64,000 bases of DNA from Sarcocystis neurona (lineage: Eukaryota; Apicomplexa; Conoidasida; Eucoccidiorida; Sarcocystidae): positions 3,064,159 to 3,128,158 of the forward strand of contig KL647291.1 in assembly GCA_000727475.1 (NCBI GenBank). The letters are read 5' to 3'. A program made the translations under genes and the position numbers. The notes beneath the pieces are model-generated. The model was not told the DNA's origin. It saw only the letters and a list, made by a program, of their open reading frames with translations, and ran no database searches. Positions 47,101 to 55,859 of the stretch are shown here, in pieces. How positions within the stretch are numbered: the first letter of the stretch is position 1; every line of letters starts with the position of its first letter.

Positions 47101-50100
47101 CCCAGCGGCAGCAGCAGCAACAGAGCGGCGGCGGGGGCTGCAGCAGCAAGAGCAGCAGGGGGGGCAGCACCAGCAGCAGCAAGAATAGGAAGAGTGGCAG
47201 CGGGGGCAGCAGCAGCATCAACAGCAGGAAGAGCAGCAGCGGGGGCAGCAAGAGCTATGCGGCTCTCTTATCTCTCTAGCGGGTTTCTCTCTCTGCGAAT
47301 ATATTAACTCGTACATAATTACGGGGAGGGTGCGGGCATTCTCGTTGTATGGGGAAGACAAGAACAGACAGGGAGACACAGAGACACGGGGACGGGGCGG
47401 GGGGGGGGCAGAAGGAGACAGGGCCCGGGAGACACAGCGGGGAGAGAGACAGAGCGAGACGGCGAATAAAAACGCGCGCACATAATAAGTGACGTCCCAT
47501 CGGGGATGAGAAATAATATTAGTCGTAGTAGGGATCGTCCTTAAAGTAACAGCAGTAGTGTAGTAGTGTAGCACTAGTAATAGATGAGGAGTAGTAGTAG
47601 GAGCAGTAGTAGTGTGGTAGTGTAGTACTAGGAGTGCCGTAGTGCAGTAGCAGTAGTAGTAGTAGTCCTAGTAGTATCAGTAGTAGAAGAATGGTAGTCT
47701 AGTAGTATTAATAGTACTGGTACTTGTACCAGTAGCAGTAGTAGTAGTAGTAGTATTACTTGTATTAGTATCAGCACTAGTAGTACTTGTAGTAGTATGG
47801 CAGTCTAGAAGTAGTAGTGGTAGTTGTAGTGGTAGTACGGTAGTCTAGTAGTACTAGTAGTAGTATTAGTAGTAGGAGTATGGTTGTCTGGTAGTAGTAA
47901 TAATTGTAGTAACAGTCGCAGTAGTAGCAGACTGCTACTACTGCTACTACTACCACTCTTACCACTACTGCAGTAGCAGGAGTAGTAGTAGTAGTGTAGT
48001 AGTCGTAGTAGCTGGTGCCGCAGAAGAGTACGTTGCAATGGTACAGAGGAGAGTATGTTGATGCTGCGTTGCTGCAAAAGGGTTTGTTGCTGCGGCGCTG
48101 GAGAAGAGGAAAGTCTGTTGCCGTGCTGCTGCAGAAAAAGAAGAGGAGAGGACGCTGCTGTGCGCTGTGAAGAGGAGAGGGGGTTCCTGCTGAAGAGTAG
48201 AGTATGCGCTGCTGTGCTGCTCGAGAAGAAGAGAATCTGTTGCGATGCTGCTGCTGAAGAGGAGATGTTGATATGTCTGTTTATCTTCCGTTCAGCGTGA
48301 GAGGCCTTGGACATATATTTCTCAAGCAGGCGCGCGCAGACTCGTGGAGCAGCAGCAGCAGTGGCTGCAGCAGCGGAAGCAGAAATCTCCTTTGTATTGA
48401 GAGCCCGACAGTAAGCAAGCAGCCAGAAGCGAGGGCAGCTGCGTAGACACGCACGGTAGATCTCTCTGAGAAAAAAGAAGCAGCTACTGCTGGTTCTGTT
48501 GCTCCGCCACCACGGCAGAGTGCCTTCGAAGACGTTCCGCCGCCCACTGGCTTCTACAAATACATCCATCCATACATACATACATATACATACATACATA
48601 TACATACATACATATACATACATACATATACATACATGCATATACATATACATACATATACATACATATAAATACATATACACACATATACATACATACA
48701 TATACATACATATACATACATATACATACATATACATACATATACATACATATACATACATATACATACATACATACATATACATACATACATACATACA
48801 TATACATACATATACATACATACATACATATACATACATACATACATACATACATATACATACATATACATACATATACATACATACACATACATACATA
48901 CACACATGCATACATCACACATACTAGATATATACATACATACATACATATACATAGAGAGAGGAAAGTAGACAAAGGGAGGTCAAAGAGAAAGAGAGAG
49001 ACGGAGAGGTGTCTGCAGGTGCACGCAGGAGACAGGAGTGTATATATGGGCGTAGACACCGTATATATATTCGTATATATAATTACATATACACGGGGAT
49101 ACAATATGTAGAGAGAGAGAGACACAGAGCTGTATACTACTGTAGATGTTTGTTTATATACATACATATATACGCATATATACAGAGAGGAAAAAAGAGG
49201 TGTATACACGTGTAGACACATATATATGTATATATATGTCTATACGTAGGGAGCCAGATAGGTATATATATGCGTAGACAGAGAGCTGTGTACTACTGTA
49301 GATGTTTGTTTATATACATATATATACAGAGAGAAACAGAGAGGTGTATACATGTGTAGTTACGTATATATATATATATATAGGGGGACAGAGAGGTGTA
49401 TATATGCGTAGACAGAGAGCTGTGTACTACTGTAGATGTTTATATATATATATATAGGGAGAAACAGAGAGGTGTGTATATGTGCAGATACGTATACATG
49501 TATGTATATGTCTATATAGAGGGAGACAGACAGGTGTATATATGCGTAGATATGTATATCTAGAGAGAAGGCTGTCCATATACGTAGGTAGCTATCTACC
49601 TATCTATGAATATATATATATATACATGGAAGTGCTAGGGCACGCTGTTTCCAAGCTTTCTTTGCAGGAAGGGACGTACGAAAAAGTTGTCGAGAGGAGG
49701 AGGTGACTCCCCACCGTCGTACGGGGGAGGACATCGTATCAGAAGGGGTGCACTTCTATGTATAAACTCTTTTCTTTTCTTTGCCAAGTATGTACACATT
49801 TGTATATATGTATATATATGTGTATGCGTGTATATATATGTATATGTATATATATGGATATGTATATATGTGTGTATGTGTATACGTATATATATGGATA
49901 TGTGCTACATGTATATGTATATGGATATGTGTATGTATTAGGAGGGGTGAAGTTCTTCTTGTGAAAGTCTTTCTCTCTTTTTTGCCATGTATGTACATAC
50001 ATGTCTACGTCTATATGTATATATATGTACACGCGTATATATGGATGTATACGTGTATGTATGTACACGTGTATACGTGTGTGTGTGAGGAGAGGGGTAT

Positions 50101-51480
50101 TTCCATTTGTAAAAGCCTTTCTCTCTTTCATGCCGTGTATATCCATATATCTGTATACATATATATATATATATGGAGGGACATGTATATGTATGTATAT
50201 GCGTTAGTCTGTGTATATGTGTATGTGGATGTCTGTGTATATGTATATATATGTTCGTGTATATACATGTGTATATGAATACGTATCTATATACGTAAAT
50301 ATGTGTATATGTATATATACGTGTATGTCTGTATGTGTGTATGTGTGTATATATACATGCATATGTATATATATGTGTATGTGCAAATGTGTACTGGCCG
50401 GATAGTGCGTCCATTTCATATTCTCCGTCTCGGTTCTATTCTCCGTTTCGTGTCTTCCTCTACTTTTCTTCTCTTCCCCTCCAAGTTGCTGCTCTTTCTA
50501 TCCTTCTTTATCGCGGTCTTTCTCTGTCCCTCTGACTGACTATGTAGGCGGTATGTACGGCAATACTCACCTCTACTCATATACATATATGTGTAGGTGG
50601 CACCAACCACACAGTTGTATACATTCGTATGCGGATCCACGCGTATTTTTGCAGATGAGATATGTATGTGTACACCCCTCTCCACGTATTCGAATATATA
50701 TCGCATGTATTTGTTGTTGAGAGGAAGCGAGGGAAAGCGAAGCGAAGAGAACGGAGCGAGAAACCGAAAACCCGCGGCGTCGTGTTCATCAAAAGGCGTC
50801 TACAAAGCAACAGAAACTTACAATTTCTTCTTCGTCTTTCTGCAAATTCTCCCCTCGCAGACCCGTCACTATATCTAGGACTGGAAGCACATATATATAT
50901 ATATAATACCTATGTGTATACATAGATGCATATATGTATCTACCTATTTATCTATATATATATATATATATATATGAGTCTGGACGTACACATACACATG
51001 CGTGGGTGTCTATATGTGTTCGTCCATATACATATATACGCATAGGTATATGTATGTGTCTATATATATATATAAACCTACACGTATACACACATGTACA
51101 TAGATATATACATATATATGTGTTTGAGAAGTGTATATATATAGTTCCCCACATTTACCCATGTGTATATTTTGAGTAGCGGACCGATGGGTGGATATTT
51201 TGTCAGAGACACTTTTTCTGTCATTGATGAACATTGCCCTGTATGTGTGTGACTCTCTCATTTTCCCCTCTTTTTCGTCTTCTCCCTTCTTCCCTTTCTC
51301 GCCCTTCTTTTCTGTTTTTTACTTCTCTCTTCTTCTCTTCCTCTCTCTGTCCCTTCTTTTTTTTCTCTCTTATTTTTTCGTTTCCTCCCTTGATTGAACT
51401 CACAGAGTCCTGACGTCGACTTGGGAAGAAGCTCCTTCAAAATTCACACCGCCCGTGTAGTATTTCTTCAGGCTTTCCTG
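37395..51480 (+). CDS. Non-canonical poly(A) polymerase, TRF4/PAPD5 type (multi-exon, 5' and 3' ends open)
   Basis: Role (family knowledge): TRF4/PAPD5 nucleotidyltransferases add short A tails to nuclear RNAs, in TRAMP-like complexes that feed RNA decay. Seen: seven exons, 37395-38108, 40148-40227, 41854-42150, about 42366-42981, 45045-45104, 46176-46366 and 51406/51408-51480. Spliced in order they give the catalytic core: LHREIVQLLQFLSTTP; a helix ending LCFPGSTC; CFGSVATGLLLPGGDVDV with the GS motif and the two metal-binding Asp; ARVPIVKYVD and FDVSLN with the third Asp; FPLLRPLLLVVKLFL; ETYSGGIGSYLLFTMAVLF; and DVDLGRSSFKIH. Junction phases agree from exon 1 to exon 6. The link from 46366 (phase 2) to the last exon fits directly at 51408, but the family usually has 30-40 more residues there, so an exon is probably missed (candidate at 49668). 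Introns are long and full of repeats. An exon upstream at 34.7-35.7 kb and a basic tail at 52.3-52.6 kb may belong to it. TUTase or Cid1-like function is less likely because of the GGIGSY and DLGRSSF motifs. Confidence 0.85.
38130..38590. repeat. CTG/GCT tract at the start of intron 1
   Basis: The tract starts about 25-30 bases after the exon 1 donor and runs for about 450 bases with CT-rich interruptions. It is intronic by the gene model, although minus-strand frames read as an Arg/Ala/Gln protein. Confidence 0.75.
38830..40080. repeat. TGTATG/TATATG microsatellite region of intron 1
   Basis: Imperfect TGTATG and GTACGTAT units (densest 38880-39265), a short unique patch at 39270-39440, then TATATG units to about 40080. 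Exon 2 begins 70 bases later. Confidence 0.85.
40148..40227 (+). CDS. Poly(A) polymerase exon 2: small 80-base exon
   Basis: Bounded by TTTAG and by CTGCAG followed by GTGCGC. It reads in phase 0 and leaves in phase 2, exactly what the neighbouring exons need. It encodes AERYKMLTALTRLRL and LCFPGSTC, the helix and strand that precede the FGS motif in TRF4-type enzymes. It sits alone between two repeat-filled introns (2.0 and 1.6 kb). Confidence 0.75.
40258..40800. repeat. CTG/GCT tract with a degenerate minisatellite, start of intron 2
   Basis: The tract starts about 30 bases after the exon 2 donor. Within it a core of the form CTTCTCTTCTTCGG followed by a GCTGCTG run recurs five times, near 40291, 40353, 40461, 40532 and 40617. 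On the minus strand each core would read Ala run-(A/P/T/K)-EEE-(K/E), but the copies fall in different frames. The gene model makes it intronic. Confidence 0.7.
40850..41430. repeat. ACATAC microsatellite of intron 2
   Basis: Imperfect ACATAC, ATACGT and CACATA units on the plus strand, the reverse complement of the units in intron 1. A pyrimidine-rich patch (41510-41570) follows before exon 3. Confidence 0.85.
41854..42150 (+). CDS. Poly(A) polymerase exon 3: catalytic GS and DxD motifs
   Basis: Starts after CCGCAG and ends at the strong donor GTAAGT. The first residues are CFGSVATGLLLPGGDVDVC, the nucleotidyltransferase signature GS-x(n)-D-x-D. The rest is a Ser/Ala/Asp-rich insert without similarity to the family. 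Confidence 0.9.
42170..42315. repeat. CAG tract in intron 3
   Basis: A CAG/GCAGGAG run that begins about 25 bases after the exon 3 donor and fills most of the 215-base intron. Confidence 0.7.
42366..42981 (+). CDS. Poly(A) polymerase exon 4: low-complexity insert, then strand with third catalytic Asp
   Basis: The acceptor at 42365 is chosen because it restores the phase left by exon 3; other AGs nearby do not. After Ala, Pro and Ser runs (42450-42750) comes ETIAQLSVLACVLQQLG, then ARVPIVKYVD and FDVSLN, where the Asp of FDVSLN corresponds to the third metal-binding residue. The exon ends RFVRRM at a GTAAAA donor in phase 0. Confidence 0.8.
43010..43440. repeat. CAG and ACT/TAC tract at the start of intron 4
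   Basis: It begins about 30 bases after the exon 4 donor. CAG triplets are mixed with ACTACTAC and a 36-base-scale unit containing GCAGGAGGAGCGTTACGACT, present as two near-identical copies at about 43200-43275. Confidence 0.75.
43720..44340. repeat. TATATG/TATA region of intron 4
   Basis: Scattered TATATA and TATATG blocks with short unique spacers, followed from about 44460 by strongly T/C-rich sequence that leads to exon 5. Confidence 0.7.
44651..44756. repeat. 56-base tandem duplication in intron 4
   Basis: Fifty bases starting CATTTTCCCCGTTTTTGG occur twice without a mismatch, at 44651-44700 and 44707-44756. The spacer is six bases. Confidence 0.9.
45045..45104 (+). CDS. Poly(A) polymerase exon 5: 60-base micro-exon
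   Basis: It lies between CTGCTGCAG and GTAGGC and is exactly 20 codons, phase 0 to phase 0. It encodes LRKFPLLRPLLLVVKLFLKL, matching the family's YP-x-L-x-x-L-x-x-x-LK-x-FL helix. It joins RFVRRM on one side and RNLSETYSGG on the other without a frame break. Confidence 0.85.
45215..45500. repeat. C/T-rich degenerate minisatellite in intron 5
   Basis: Units of about 14-17 bases of the form CTCGTCTCCCTCTGT or CCTCTGTATCGT repeat about twenty times with drift. One strand is almost free of purines. It lies between exons 5 and 6. Confidence 0.8.
46176..46366 (+). CDS. Poly(A) polymerase exon 6: GGIGSY motif
   Basis: Acceptor ATGTTGCAG, donor GTAAGT in phase 2. It encodes RNLSETYSGGIGSYLLFTMA, then a helix, and LLDFLSFWGRFWHYAAWGG. 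GGIGSY and the LL-x-F-x-x-x-x-G-x-x-x-x-Y helix are hallmarks of the TRF4/PAPD5 central domain. Confidence 0.9.
46385..46490. repeat. CAG tract just after the exon 6 donor
   Basis: CAGCAG and GCAGCACC units begin about 20-25 bases downstream of the GTAAGT donor at 46367. Confidence 0.8.
46500..46800. repeat. TGTATG microsatellite
   Basis: Imperfect TGTATG and TATGTA units, same orientation as those at 38.9-39.3 kb. Confidence 0.85.
46870..47260 (+). other. CAG/GA-rich island in the large intron (possible exon)
   Basis: The left half reads as a charged plus-strand frame (GDKDGEKIIEGRRIQQRQSK) and the right half is a CAG tract. It could hold a small exon of the poly(A) polymerase gene, as residues are expected between exon 6 and the DLGRSSF exon, but purine-rich DNA gives such frames by chance and I found no good splice pair. 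Confidence 0.25.
47525..47990. repeat. Degenerate GTA/TAG trinucleotide tract
   Basis: About 460 bases of GTAGTA, AGTAGT and TACTAC triplets, different from the CAG class that dominates elsewhere. Because TAG recurs, two plus frames are closed throughout, so the tract is not coding on that strand. Confidence 0.85.
48560..48960. repeat. TACATA/ACATAC microsatellite
   Basis: An almost pure (TACATA)n and (CATA)n array of about 400 bases, the reverse complement of the TGTATG array at 46.5-46.8 kb. Confidence 0.95.
49123..49460. repeat. Tandem repeat of about 135-155 bases, three copies
   Basis: A core reading CAGAGAGCTGTGTACTACTG followed by TAGATGTTT recurs at about 49123, 49277 and 49411 with few changes, each followed by TATATA and a GAGAGAAACAGAGAGGTGTATA segment. 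Confidence 0.85.
49668..49785 (+). other. Candidate exon of the poly(A) polymerase gene
   Basis: After the acceptor TTTCTTTGCAG a plus frame reads KGRTKKLSRGGGDSPPSYGG and then RRGALLCIN, entering in the phase left by exon 6. It could end at a GTATGT donor near 49789. The position suits the stretch expected between the GGIGSY and DLGRSSF parts, but the residues are not clearly conserved. Confidence 0.3.
49741..50150. repeat. Three diverged copies of a 150-200-base unit
   Basis: A block of the form GGAGGGGTGAAGTTC, then CTTTCTCTCTTT, then GCC-A/G-TGTATGTAC recurs at 49741, 49941 and 50089, separated by TATATG arrays. Confidence 0.7.
50150..51165. repeat. TATATG microsatellite region with a unique centre
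   Basis: TATATG and TGTATG arrays at 50150-50395 and 50890-51130 flank about 450 bases of unique, partly pyrimidine-rich sequence (50400-50880) in which no gene is supported. It lies in the large intron. Confidence 0.75.
51200..51395. other. Pyrimidine-rich stretch before an exon
   Basis: A nearly purine-free C/T run that ends about 10 bases upstream of the acceptor at 51400-51405. It looks like an oversized polypyrimidine tract. Confidence 0.6.
51406..51480 (+). CDS. Poly(A) polymerase exon with DLGRSSF motif
   Basis: It follows a long pyrimidine-rich stretch and CTCACAG, and ends at GTGAGA in phase 0. It encodes SPDVDLGRSSFKIHTARVVF and LQAFL, corresponding to the family's D-x-GRSSF motif and following helix. 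A second acceptor two bases further (51408) would accept the phase-2 donor at 46366. Confidence 0.8.
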
Positions 51481-51504
51481 GTGAGAGAGAAAAGAGAGAA
51501 GTGT

Positions 51505-52250
51505 CTGCTGCTGCTGCTGCTCCTTCTTCCTCCTCTTCTCTGCCACAGCAGCAGCAGCACGGCAAGTGACGACGGGCGGGGGGCACCGGCAGCTGCAGCA
51601 GCAGAGAAGTCTGCTCTTCGCGCGCAGACAAGTTGTAGAGACGCAACAATGAGGCCAAAAAACGAAGCGGAGAAATACAGACACATCAGATGCAGTCGAA
51701 TTTTTTCACTTCCTTGCTTGCTTTTCCTGCGGCGCCTCTCCTGCTGCTGCTGCTGCTCTTCTACTGCCTGTGCGTGCGCCGTCGGCTTCTCACGGGGCTG
51801 TGCTGCTGTCACTTGGTGTGAGGAGAGCTTTGTCGGAGAGCTGCGCCGTGGCTGCTGCTGCTGCGTACTGCCACTCCTGCTGCTGCTCCTTCCTGTTGTT
51901 GCTGCGGCAGCTGCTGCTACTTCTGTTACGTGCTGCTGCTGCCGCTGCGGCGCCTCCTCGTTTTACCTGCCGCTGCGTCTACTGCACCTGCTTCTGCCGT
52001 CCAGCCGCACTGCTGCTGTCGCTCTTCTGCTGCTGCTGTGACGCTTCTGCTGTTGCTCTGCGATGGCGCTGGTGATCCGGAAAAGTGTTCTGGCGCTGCC
52101 TTTGATGCTGCTCTTCTCTTCCCGCTACTGCCGCTCCTGTGTCTCTGGTGTTGCTGCCTCTTTGCTGCTGTCTCTTTGCTGCTGCTGCTGTCTCCCTGCC
52201 GCTCTCTGCTGCTGCTGCTGTCTTTCTGCTGCTGCTGCGTTGCCTACGCT
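51505..52250. repeat. CTG/GCT tract island downstream of the 51480 donor
   Basis: It starts about 25-30 bases after the GTGAGA donor, with a short CAG interruption around 51545-51605. Frames on both strands are open. It is probably the first part of another intron. Confidence 0.7.
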
Positions 52251-52260
52251 TTTGTAGAAG

Positions 52261-52580
52261 TTGATTACGTGCGAAGCAGAATGGGCGGAGGCGGCGTCGG
52301 AGTGGAACTCTGAAGTGGTAAGGGCGACAGCAGCACAGCGGACTCTCCACCGAATAGTAAAAGAAGAAGCAGCAACAGCAGCGGTAGGTAGAGTAACATA
52401 TCCCTGTGTCGGAAGAAGAGGCCAGCAGCAGCGCAGCAGCAGCAGGAGCAAGAAAAAGACACGAGGGAACGTTTTGTCTTTATTGAACGACAGCAACAGC
52501 AGCAGCACGCAGAAGATGAAAAAGGGAAAGACGAAGAAAGAGAAAAGCGTTGTTGACCTTGGCTACAGACGACGCAGGTA
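52261..52580 (+). other. Possible plus-strand exon with a basic C-terminal part
   Basis: The frame reads ITCEAEWAEAASEWNSEVVR, QRTLHRIVKEEA and then KKKTRGNVLSLLND, ending GYRRRR at a stop that overlaps a GTAGTG donor. It could be a C-terminal exon of the poly(A) polymerase gene (such proteins often end in a basic tail) or belong to the next gene. No conserved domain. Confidence 0.35.
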
Positions 52581-52589
52581 GTGCTGCAG

Positions 52590-52970
52590 CAGCCGCGGGA
52601 GCAGCGAAGAACGAGAATTCCTTTTTCTTGAAGAAGGAACGAGCGCAGCAGAGTCGGCCTCCACACGGTCCTACCGTGAAATGCAGCAGCAGCTGCAGCA
52701 GCGCTGGGGGGCAGCCGGTGCAGCAGACGCAGAGATCAAGAAAGGCTGCAGCAGCAGCTGTTGCTTCGACAGCTGCTGCAGCAACAGCAGCAGCGATGTG
52801 GCGTCCACACGAAACTGCAGCAGCTGCAACAGCAGCGGCAGCAGAGTGGGGAAGAAGGCAACTGCAACAGCAGCAGCAGCATAGTAGGGAAGAAGGCAGC
52901 TGCAACAGCAGCAGCAGCATAGTAGGGAAGAAGGCATCTGCAGGAGCAGCAGCAGCTTGAGAAAAAGCAG
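52590..52970 (+). other. CAG-rich island, possibly coding
   Basis: A plus frame (NENSFFLKKERAQQSRPPHG, then Ala and Gln runs) looks like protein near 52605-52670, and becomes pure repeat translation further right. It includes a 38-base tandem repeat listed separately. Its gene is unknown. Confidence 0.3.
52847..52965. repeat. 38-base tandem repeat, three copies
   Basis: The unit contains GAAGAAGGCA followed by CTGCAACAGCAGCAGCAGCA and TAGTAGG. Copies start at 52851, 52889 and 52927. The period is not a multiple of three. Confidence 0.85.
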
Positions 52971-53214
52971 ACCCGGCCTGCAGCAGCGACAGCAAATGTT
53001 GCAGATAGCAGCTGCAGCAGCAACGAGAGCAGGAGAAGAATTAACTTCTCAAGGGGAGAAGGAAGAGTTTTAAAAGAAAGTTGCACTGCATTATTGCTGC
53101 AATTTTAGGAGGTCTACACCGGAGGAAAAAAAGAAAAGCAGGTCCGGTTTGAAAGTCCGTTTATGCAGTGTTCACAGCGAAGTCACCTGCGTTCGGTACT
53201 CTCTATGTAAATGC

Positions 53215-53510
53215 ACACATATGTGTATATGTGAATATATATATATATATATGTGTTGATTTATAGATTCACATATCTATATGTATGTGTATACATTTAT
53301 GTTTGTCTGTATATATATATATATATACGCATAAATATGTGAACATATATGTGTAGGAATACACATATAGATGTATGCACGAGTGCGTATGTATGTATAT
53401 ATATATATATATACACGTGTATCTGTCTGTCTGTATATATTTGTGTGTGTAATATATACGCATGTATATATATATGTATGTATAGATATGAATAGGTAAA
53501 TTCCTGTACG
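53215..53510. repeat. TATATG microsatellite region
   Basis: TATATA, TATATG and ATACAC units with short spacers. No gene is supported. Confidence 0.85.
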
Positions 53511-53639
53511 TACATTTATTTGCCGGGCATTCATGTAAGTTGTTACGTGGGGTCGTGGTGGTGTGCCGGTTCTTCTTCTTGTTCGTCTACGCCTACAGAG
53601 AAAGAGAGCTGCTGCAGGTGGACCATTGAGAAACCCAGG

Positions 53640-54552
53640 CATGCAGCAGCAGCGACAGCAGACACAGGCGTTGCTGCCTCCTCTCCCTTCCGTTATCACC
53701 AAGAGCATTCTTTCTCTTTTATTTGACTTTTCACACCCAGTTTTTTCACTCCGCCCAGTTCCTCGGGCTCACATGCACTGCAACAGTAGCAACTGCACCG
53801 GCAGCAGCAGCAGAGACAGCAGCGACAGCAACAGCAGAGACAGCAGCGACAGCAACAGCAGCAGCAGCAGCCCCTGCAGCAGCAGCCGCAATAGCAGCAG
53901 CCACAACCCCAGGAGCAGCAGCAACAGCACCAGCAGGTGTAGTGAGAGCAGCAGCAGCAGCTTCAGCTTCGCTTCTGGTAAGAAGGAAAAGAAGAAGTAC
54001 AACGCAGTGAAGGAAGAGGAAGTGGAAGAGAAGGAGGAAGAGCTGGTGGTGGCGCTCGTGGAGGGAAAGGAAGAGAAGAAGGAGGAATTGGAGCACGCTT
54101 CCATACGAGAGTTGCTGCTGCCGTCCACTACGCGATTTTCTATTTTCAGCGCTGCTGCTGTGAAACAGGGAAGAAGCAGCAGCAGCGATTCTAAGAGCAG
54201 AGACGACAGCGGGAGCAGCAGCAGCAGGAGCAGCGGGAGGAGTAATAGCGGCAGCAGCAGAGAGCGTGAGGGGGACTACAGCAACAGAAAGGAAAGTGAA
54301 ACAGAAGCCTCGCGAGGGAAGGGAGAAGAAAACGAAGAAGATGAAGAGAAAGAAGAGGAAGATTTCTCGTGGACGATGCCGTCTTCTTCAAAACAGCTCG
54401 TCGAGGAAGCGGCTGAAGAGTTCCTGCAGGTGTCGGAGCTTTGGGATACTTCGTGTGCTGCTGCGGCTGAATTCGGCCCTGCCGCGCTGGCTGCAGCGGA
54501 ATTCACCAGCAGCACTGAAGAAGAGGAAGAGGAGGAAGAAGACGACGAGTAG
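53640..54552 (+). CDS. Ser-rich/acidic hypothetical protein exon
   Basis: A plus frame open from about 53563 has CAG-derived Ser runs (53800-53960), then protein-like charged sequence (GKKEKKKYNAVKEEEVEEKE), the segment ASIRELLLPSTTRFSIF, more Ser runs, and a C-terminal part with SWTMPSSSKQLVEEAAEEFL and an EEEEEEEEDDE end at a stop (54550-54552). The non-repetitive helix and acidic tail suggest real coding, perhaps a last exon. No family recognised. An overlapping Ala-rich frame (53723-54010) is also open, so the upstream boundary is uncertain. Confidence 0.45.
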
Positions 54553-54589
54553 GGCAAGGGAAAACGAAGGTTGCGGCCAGAGAAACAGC

Positions 54590-54785
54590 TGAACAAGCAG
54601 CAGCAGCAGCATTTGGAGAGTGAGAAATGTAGCAGCCGCGGATGGAACAACAGCAGCAGAAGTGGGAGGCCGCAGCAGCCACGGCAGGCACTCTGTATTT
54701 CGCAGCAGCAGCAGGCCAGCAGCAGCAAGCCAGCAGGAGTGAGCAGCAGCAGGCCAGCAGCAGTAGCAGGAGAGCGGCAGTAGCA
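54590..54785. repeat. CAG tract
   Basis: CAGCAG and AGCAGCAAGC units directly downstream of the stop at 54552, with short unique pieces. Not clearly coding. Confidence 0.6.
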
Positions 54786-54899
54786 GTGGACGCAGCACGC
54801 AGACACTTTGTGACGGGAAAGTGTTATGCAGCAGCGGATCGCTGAGGGAGTCTGCAGAGGCACCTCAGTCGATCTTGTTTTGCTTTTTCTTTTTCTTCT

Positions 54900-55135
54900 T
54901 CTTCAGCAGCAGCAGCAAGAGAAATCCGCAGCAGATCTGCTGCTGCTGCGACGGCCGGGTGCAAGCCACCTGGCGGCAGCAGGCCTGCCACAGCTACTGC
55001 AGTGCAGTCGCGAAGCCAAGGGCGCGACAGAGTTTGTAGCCGTGGGCAAGCAGCCGCAGCAACAGCAACAGGGCGGCTTCAACTTCCCACCCTCAGGACT
55101 CTTTCTTTTATTGACTCTCACAGTGAAATGTAGGC
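54900..55135 (+). other. Gln-rich coding-like exon
   Basis: A plus frame reads ADLLLLRRPGASHLAAAGLP, then CSREAKGATEFVAVGKQP, a Gln run and GGFNFPPSGLF. The mix of residues is unlike plain CAG translation, so an exon is plausible. Its gene and splice sites are unknown; it may belong with the islands at 55.9-57.9 kb. Confidence 0.4.
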
Positions 55136-55242
55136 TATGCACCAAGCAGCAATATAAATTCTTTAATCTACCCACAGAGAGGTATAGACTCCCATTTATA
55201 ATAACCCTGGCGTGAGCAGGCATGCGCGCGGGGCAGTGGTCG

Positions 55243-55289
<47 letters not shown>

Positions 55290-55290
55290 A
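55243..55290. repeat. (CA)n dinucleotide array
   Basis: An uninterrupted ACACAC array of about 40 bases with a CTCACACACG end. Confidence 0.95.
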
Positions 55291-55444
55291 CGCAGATGTG
55301 TTGTGTTCGTAGCATCCACTTCTCTCTTTACAACTACACGGCACTTCAAATATATATCAATTCTTGTGTGGATTCGCCTATATATGGAAGTATATAGGGG
55401 GTCAGAAGTAGCGGCTCTATATGCTCCAAGAGCTGTCTAGGTGT

Positions 55445-55560
55445 ATGTACACGAAGACGTGCATATATATATGTATATGTATATATATGTTATTAGATGT
55501 ATATTCATACTTACGTATGTAAAGTCTATATATGTGTATATGTGTATACGTAAGTAGGGT
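55445..55560. repeat. TATATG microsatellite
   Basis: Short TATATG and GTATAT block between the (CA)n array and the next coding-like islands. Confidence 0.8.
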
Positions 55561-55859
55561 AAAAATGAATATATGTGCTCCGTGTGTACGCGGCAGGATG
55601 CGGGTGCGTGCGTGAGGGACTGGATGTTAGTGCCTCCGGTGCCGCGCATGCCCTGCCCCTCTCCTGCAAGAGAGGCTGCAATTAGGTGCTGCTGTTGCTG
55701 GTGGTGCGGCAGCCAGAAGTGTGGCCACAGCAGGTCCTCCTGTGGAGCAGAGAAAGGGCGGCTTGCTCCTGAGTTCACCTCCGCTGCAGCAACAGCAGCA
55801 GTAGCGAAGAATAGGCGTAGCACCTGTGAGCAACTGCAGCAGCAGCGATGGGACTGCGG

